Below, piece by piece: positions 60,227 to 64,000 of a stretch of DNA of 64,000 nucleotides. Positions within the stretch are counted from its first letter, which is position 1, and the number at the start of each line of letters is the position of its first letter. Origin of the DNA: Beroe forskalii (Eukaryota > Ctenophora > Nuda > Beroida > Beroidae). Made by a program: the position numbers and the translations under genes. Where the stretch lies: assembly GCA_011033025.1 (NCBI GenBank), contig WFMF01000112.1, positions 124,001-188,000 of the forward strand, in the 5' to 3' direction. Below the pieces are notes generated by a model. It was not told the origin of the DNA and ran no database searches. It saw only the letters and a list, made by a program, of their open reading frames with translations.

Positions 60227-60452
60227 CTGATAATAAATTTAAAGCTTTCAGACAATAATGATGGGAATGATGCATCAAGTACACCAACTTGGTTACAAAT
60301 TATCTCAATTCAGTACTAGTAATATGGTTAGTGCAAATTAATTCATCTAACGGGTGATGACTAACGGATGATTAGTTTGAGAAGGTACGAAAAAAATCTA
60401 GCACAAAATCTCAATGACAATAATTATCTCCAAAAGTGTTATTTAAGCCTTA

Positions 60453-60700
60453 CTATGGGATGATTCTGAGCAGGAGGGTCTCAAGAGTGACTGCAGTGAG
60501 TAGCATCACTAACTTATCCAGTGGTGACCCTATGGAACCTAAAACGTGTTTAAAATCGTCAATTCTAGCATAATGTCACTTTCATAAAACAGCTATTTTG
60601 GGTAATTGTTAATCCAAAATTCTGCATACCAATAAATGGAAGTGGTCCAAAGACATGAGTTATGTTTAATGAGGTCCCTGCCATCAAATCTGAGTGTTCA
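60453..60700 (-). CDS. Possible 3'-terminal exon pair, unknown product
   Basis: A frame containing THVFGPLPFIG reaches a donor (ATTG|gtatgc) at 60,630. The acceptor gttttag at 60,539 begins 60,538-60,453, which continues in phase with GSPLDKLVMLLTAV and ends at TAG. Phase and splice sites agree, but the piece is short and unrecognised. Chance cannot be excluded. Confidence 0.2.
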
Positions 60701-60849
60701 GACCACCTAGGTCCTGTTCTAAGACTTTCTTAAGGCCTGGTGTAGCAAAAAAACACACGCCTTTTTCCAGAAATTTGGCATGATTTTAGCTTTAAAATCC
60801 AAGAATTTTCTTGATATTCAACGAAAAATGCATGTAGAGGTCTTCATAC

Positions 60850-61556
60850 TGTAGTAGCTGAGGGCAAGTCCGTGGGCACTTCATTGCCCACGGCATTTCT
60901 CAACGGTTTTCAATACTTTGAAGTATAACAAACAAATCCTATTTGCTGACATTTCCTGTATCGACGCCATTTGGGCTCCAGGGCCACGCCCATTTTCGGC
61001 CGTGGGAAAATTTCGAAAAATATTTTTATTGCTATTATGGCAAGATGGGTATCAAAAGTTACGTTTTCAGACCCGCTGAATCGATTGCAGGGGTTTATTT
61101 TGAGCTGGGAGGCTTCCTAGAGCCTTTAGGCCACGCCCATTTTCGACCGTGGGAAAATTTCGAAAAATATTTTTATGACTATTATGGCAAGATGGGTATC
61201 AAAAGTTACGTTTTCAGACCCGCTGAATCGATTGCAGGGGTTTATTTGCAGCTGGGAGGCTTCCTAGAGCATTCAGGCCACGCCTATGCTTGAGTGACAG
61301 AAAATATCACATAATCAAATCTCATCATCATGAAGTCATGACATGTTGGGAACCAGTTCTTGGCATAAGAAACCGATTACTTGAGTCCATTTTTATGATT
61401 TTTGAAAGGATTCCAGGAATATTTTAGTATATTAATAAACTGTGGAAATCAGAGCCACCAATAACCCGGGGGAGGGGGTCCACTGGTCAGAGGCCATTTG
61501 TCTAGAAAACTCTCGATTTCGGCCAATTTTTCACTGGCGGTTTTTTCCAGAAGTAA
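60850..61556 (+). repeat. Inverted repeat R1, right arm
   Basis: Reverse complement of positions 1-690, with only scattered differences. It holds two full satellite monomers (ggccacgcccattttcg, 'acgttttcagacccgctgaa', cgattgcaggggttta). It lies just upstream (5' side) of the visible ASNSD1 exons. Confidence 0.9.
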
Positions 61557-63309
61557 GCAACCAGGTCAGTGGCAGCCATGCTAAGCATGCTGGATAGAGA
61601 CTCCCAGCTCAGGCTTCAATCTTGCTGCAAGACAAGTTTTGCCAACAGATTAGGTCGGGGATCAGCCAAAGGTGACTATGTACCACCTCCCTGTAAGGGT
61701 CTAGGACATGAGAGTTTTAATCCTAAAGTTCAAGTGCACTGTGCAGACTATCCCTGAAGTAAATTTCTGCACTGAGAAATCCATCCCCAGTATAATCTTA
61801 TTCTTGCCATGCTCGGTACTTGGAACAATTTCATGTACATACAGTTCTATCGACTGTGTTCCTGTACGTACCCAGATCAATAAGGGATGACATTCACAAG
61901 CTCTAGCTGAGCAGTCCTAAGTAAGTAATTAGTTTCCTCAGTTCAATTGTACTAAAGCCGTCAGTTGTGCTAAAGCCTTATAGGGATGTCTAGGATAGGC
62001 TTAGACCTCTTCTGTGGTGCCATATTCACTTGGCATTAGCTCGGCTACTAATGAGGTTGACACGTAGGGGGAGTTTGTGTATCCATCTTGGATACACGGG
62101 CCGAAACCTCAATATTGAGACATGGGTTTGGTGTTTACCTCCAATCATAGCCCTAGCGCAATATGATGGATCCCACACCTACCCGGATAACCCAATATCT
62201 AAAGGATCCTGAGTATGCTAGGTCTCAAATTTTTTTGGGGTTTCCGTAGTTGTCAGCTCCGTTAGTGCTATTGTATGGACATCATCGACATCGTCGGAGT
62301 CAGGATGGAGAAGGTTTGATGATGCACTGAACTGGGTTTACTCCCCTGCAGATGAGTACAGCGCCAGGAACAGTGAGATCCTTATTTGCCATTGCGTCTC
62401 CAATGATGAGGTGCCTAAGGGGACTATCTGGTAAAGTTGAGGATCCTTGTACTCAGGGGTTCCATCATAGTAGTAGCGGGGGGAGCGGGGAGTTGGTTGT
62501 GCCTGTGACACTCGATTGGAATGAACAAAAAAGCCATTGGGAAGGAGCTGCTGGACAGGATGAGAAGACAGAGGAGGCAACTGGGTAGGAGACTGGTGTC
62601 GAAGTTGACGAGCAGGAGGCTATTGATACAGTTGGGGCACAGGAGAAAGTTGAGGAGAAGCACAACATACTAAGGTGAAGCACGGCTGAACAGTCTTTGG
62701 TACTAGTACGAGACAGAGGGACTTTCAGGGCTCAGTGTGGGCATATAAAGTGCTGTACTGGAATGAAGGATGGTAGAAGAAGCTAAGAAGGGAGGTAGAG
62801 GTGGGGCTGAAGGGAGCACTGGTGTTGAACTTGAAAGAGGTGATGATAGTGGTGGAAGGGGTCTTAGGGCCCTAGAAGTGGGAACAGGAGTAGATGTGAG
62901 TGATTGATTCCTTGGTACTGTGCAAAGTGCCTGTGTCCTTTAATATCCTACAGGACTTTGTACCACAGTCTTATTAAGTGGCACGCCCTTTCAATACAGA
63001 GCCCTCATGCAAGGTGATCTTCCTAATTAACACTGTTCATTGGACAGTCCAGTATTTTCCCGGCCAGTGGAAGAGTATTCAATATCTCTTGGTAAATCCA
63101 TTGCGATGTTAGCAGTTAGATGACCTTGGTCTAAGCTCATAGACAGTAGACAAGTAGACAGGTACTCTGTGCAAAAATGAGCCAAATTATCAAATCTTTT
63201 TTCGTGATTTCGATTTAATAGTGCCTTTAAATGTACTCAGATGTGTTCTTAGAAAGCAACATACAACTTTCTCCAGGAGTTTTTCTTATTGGACCCCTAA
63301 AGTGCAGTA
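61557..63309. other. Unassigned, relatively GC-rich sequence
   Basis: Less AT-rich than its surroundings and with several mid-length ORFs on both strands. None shows a recognisable motif or splice logic. It may be decayed transposon sequence. Confidence 0.4.
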
Positions 63310-63410
63310 AACCTTAAAAATTAAAAAGGATATCGGCCATTTGTCTAAACATTTCCAATTTCGGACAATTGGCCGTTGGCCAATGGATCCCCCTTACAAA
63401 GTTACAATAG
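63310..63410 (-). repeat. Partial R1 end
   Basis: gccatttgtcta, 'atttcggacaattggcc' and 'ggccaatggatccccct' are a diverged match to the outer end of R1 (positions 10-75 and 61,480-61,545). This indicates a third, degenerate copy. Confidence 0.6.
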
Positions 63411-63934
63411 AAAACTGGATAAAAATAAGTGAAACATGGGAATACACGATTAACAAAGACTCAAAATCTCTCATCGCATCGATTGATAAGTCAATATTCC
63501 AAAATACTCAACAAATTTGAACTTAATTACTTTCTATACTTTTATAGGCCAAAAACAAAAAAAGTAATGGAATTATTTCCCAATAAAGCCAATAACACGT
63601 CTGATAAGTGCAGTTCGTATACTAAGTCATATAGGATGTATCATAATTTCCTTTTTGAAAATGGATTTTACCCATACCACTCAATGGCCAGCAATTACAT
63701 TAACGACTAAACGACAATATGGTAAATAAGCAGCATGATTTTTTACAGTTAGCCCTAATACAGTTCTTGCAGCAACATGATAGTGGTAAATCATCTGGTA
63801 CATTATGTCCTTGGATCATAATGGGTATGAAAATGAGTACCATGACATAATGACATGTGAACATATTTAAATACAATCAGATCTTCATCTAGTAAACAGC
63901 AAAAATGGGCAGTATTAACGAAGACCGACCGGGA

Positions 63935-64000
63935 TAAGTGGAACCTTGTCGGAACTTAGTCGGAACTTAGTCGGAACCTAGTCGGACCTTAATCGGAACC
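63935..64000 (+). repeat. Short tandem repeat at window edge
   Basis: About five units of a 12-15-bp word, 'cttagtcggaa', run off the end of the window. Confidence 0.85.

Noticed and set aside
60943..61293. 116-codon ORF with HFRPWENFEKYF repeats, also at 254-627
   Set aside because: The repeated peptide exactly follows the satellite monomer and appears in both arms of R1 with breaks. No start context or splice logic supports a gene.
62030..62212. Possible tRNA-derived SINE head
   Set aside because: I looked for A and B boxes and a cloverleaf and could not fit them.

Overview
This is eukaryotic, almost certainly metazoan, nuclear DNA. It is AT-rich, with sparse multi-exon genes that have GT-AG introns, very long repeat-filled introns, a 100-N scaffold gap, and many non-LTR, Helitron and TIR transposon remnants. 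The gene set (a neuronal-type Sec1/Munc18 protein, ASNSD1, YAE1, an RCC1-repeat protein, a microsomal P450, secreted SOD-fold proteins) fits a marine or early-branching invertebrate. The species cannot be named from the sequence. No bacterial operon, CRISPR array, rRNA or tRNA was recognised.

Layout. 0-9 kb: repeats only (one arm of a 60-kb-spaced inverted repeat, a 0.5-kb CA microsatellite, a 130-bp satellite, a multi-arm foldback element, a TA-flanked TIR element). 9.3-13.4 kb, minus: a secreted, Cu-only-SOD-repeat-like protein (four phase-compatible exons, 3' end not found) and a second, truncated SOD-like fragment. 13.4-14.2 kb: a minisatellite running into the assembly gap. 15.4-36.1 kb, minus: a nearly complete 17-exon Munc18/STXBP gene of about 616 codons. 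Its 11-kb intron carries a 3.6-kb palindromic satellite element, two cloverleaf repeats, two abutting Helitrons and a LINE tail. 37.4-38.8 kb, plus: 3' exons of an RCC1-repeat gene, then two exons of YAE1. 39.4-41.9 kb: a TIR element containing two tandem Helitrons. 42.2-43.7 kb, plus: an intronless secreted or GPI-type protein of about 506 aa. 43.7-44.9 kb: an ORF1-only retroposon. 45.05-45.88 kb: another Helitron. 47.5-49.8 kb, plus: a cytochrome P450 with several frameshifts. 50-50.7 kb: a decayed retrotransposon ORF1 with an SGNH-hydrolase signature. 50.9-54.3 kb: the second, inverted copy of the palindromic element. 57-60.3 kb, minus: a small first exon and the synthetase-domain exons of ASNSD1. 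60.85-64 kb: the other arm of the outer inverted repeat and unassigned DNA.

The host genes have unrelated cellular roles (vesicle fusion, Fe-S/ribosome maturation, lipid oxidation) and no operon logic is visible. The unusual content is in the repeats. (1) Foldback elements are built as an outer stem enclosing two or three hairpin arms, and the arms within an element share the same or a closely similar tip. (2) There are two large palindromic elements made of satellite arms around a minisatellite core. (3) Five compact Helitrons share one GC hairpin with an AAC loop. (4) A 44-nt poly(A) retroposed insertion replaced the polypyrimidine region at a Munc18 splice acceptor. Exon boundaries come from reading GT-AG sites and phase by eye, without alignment software.
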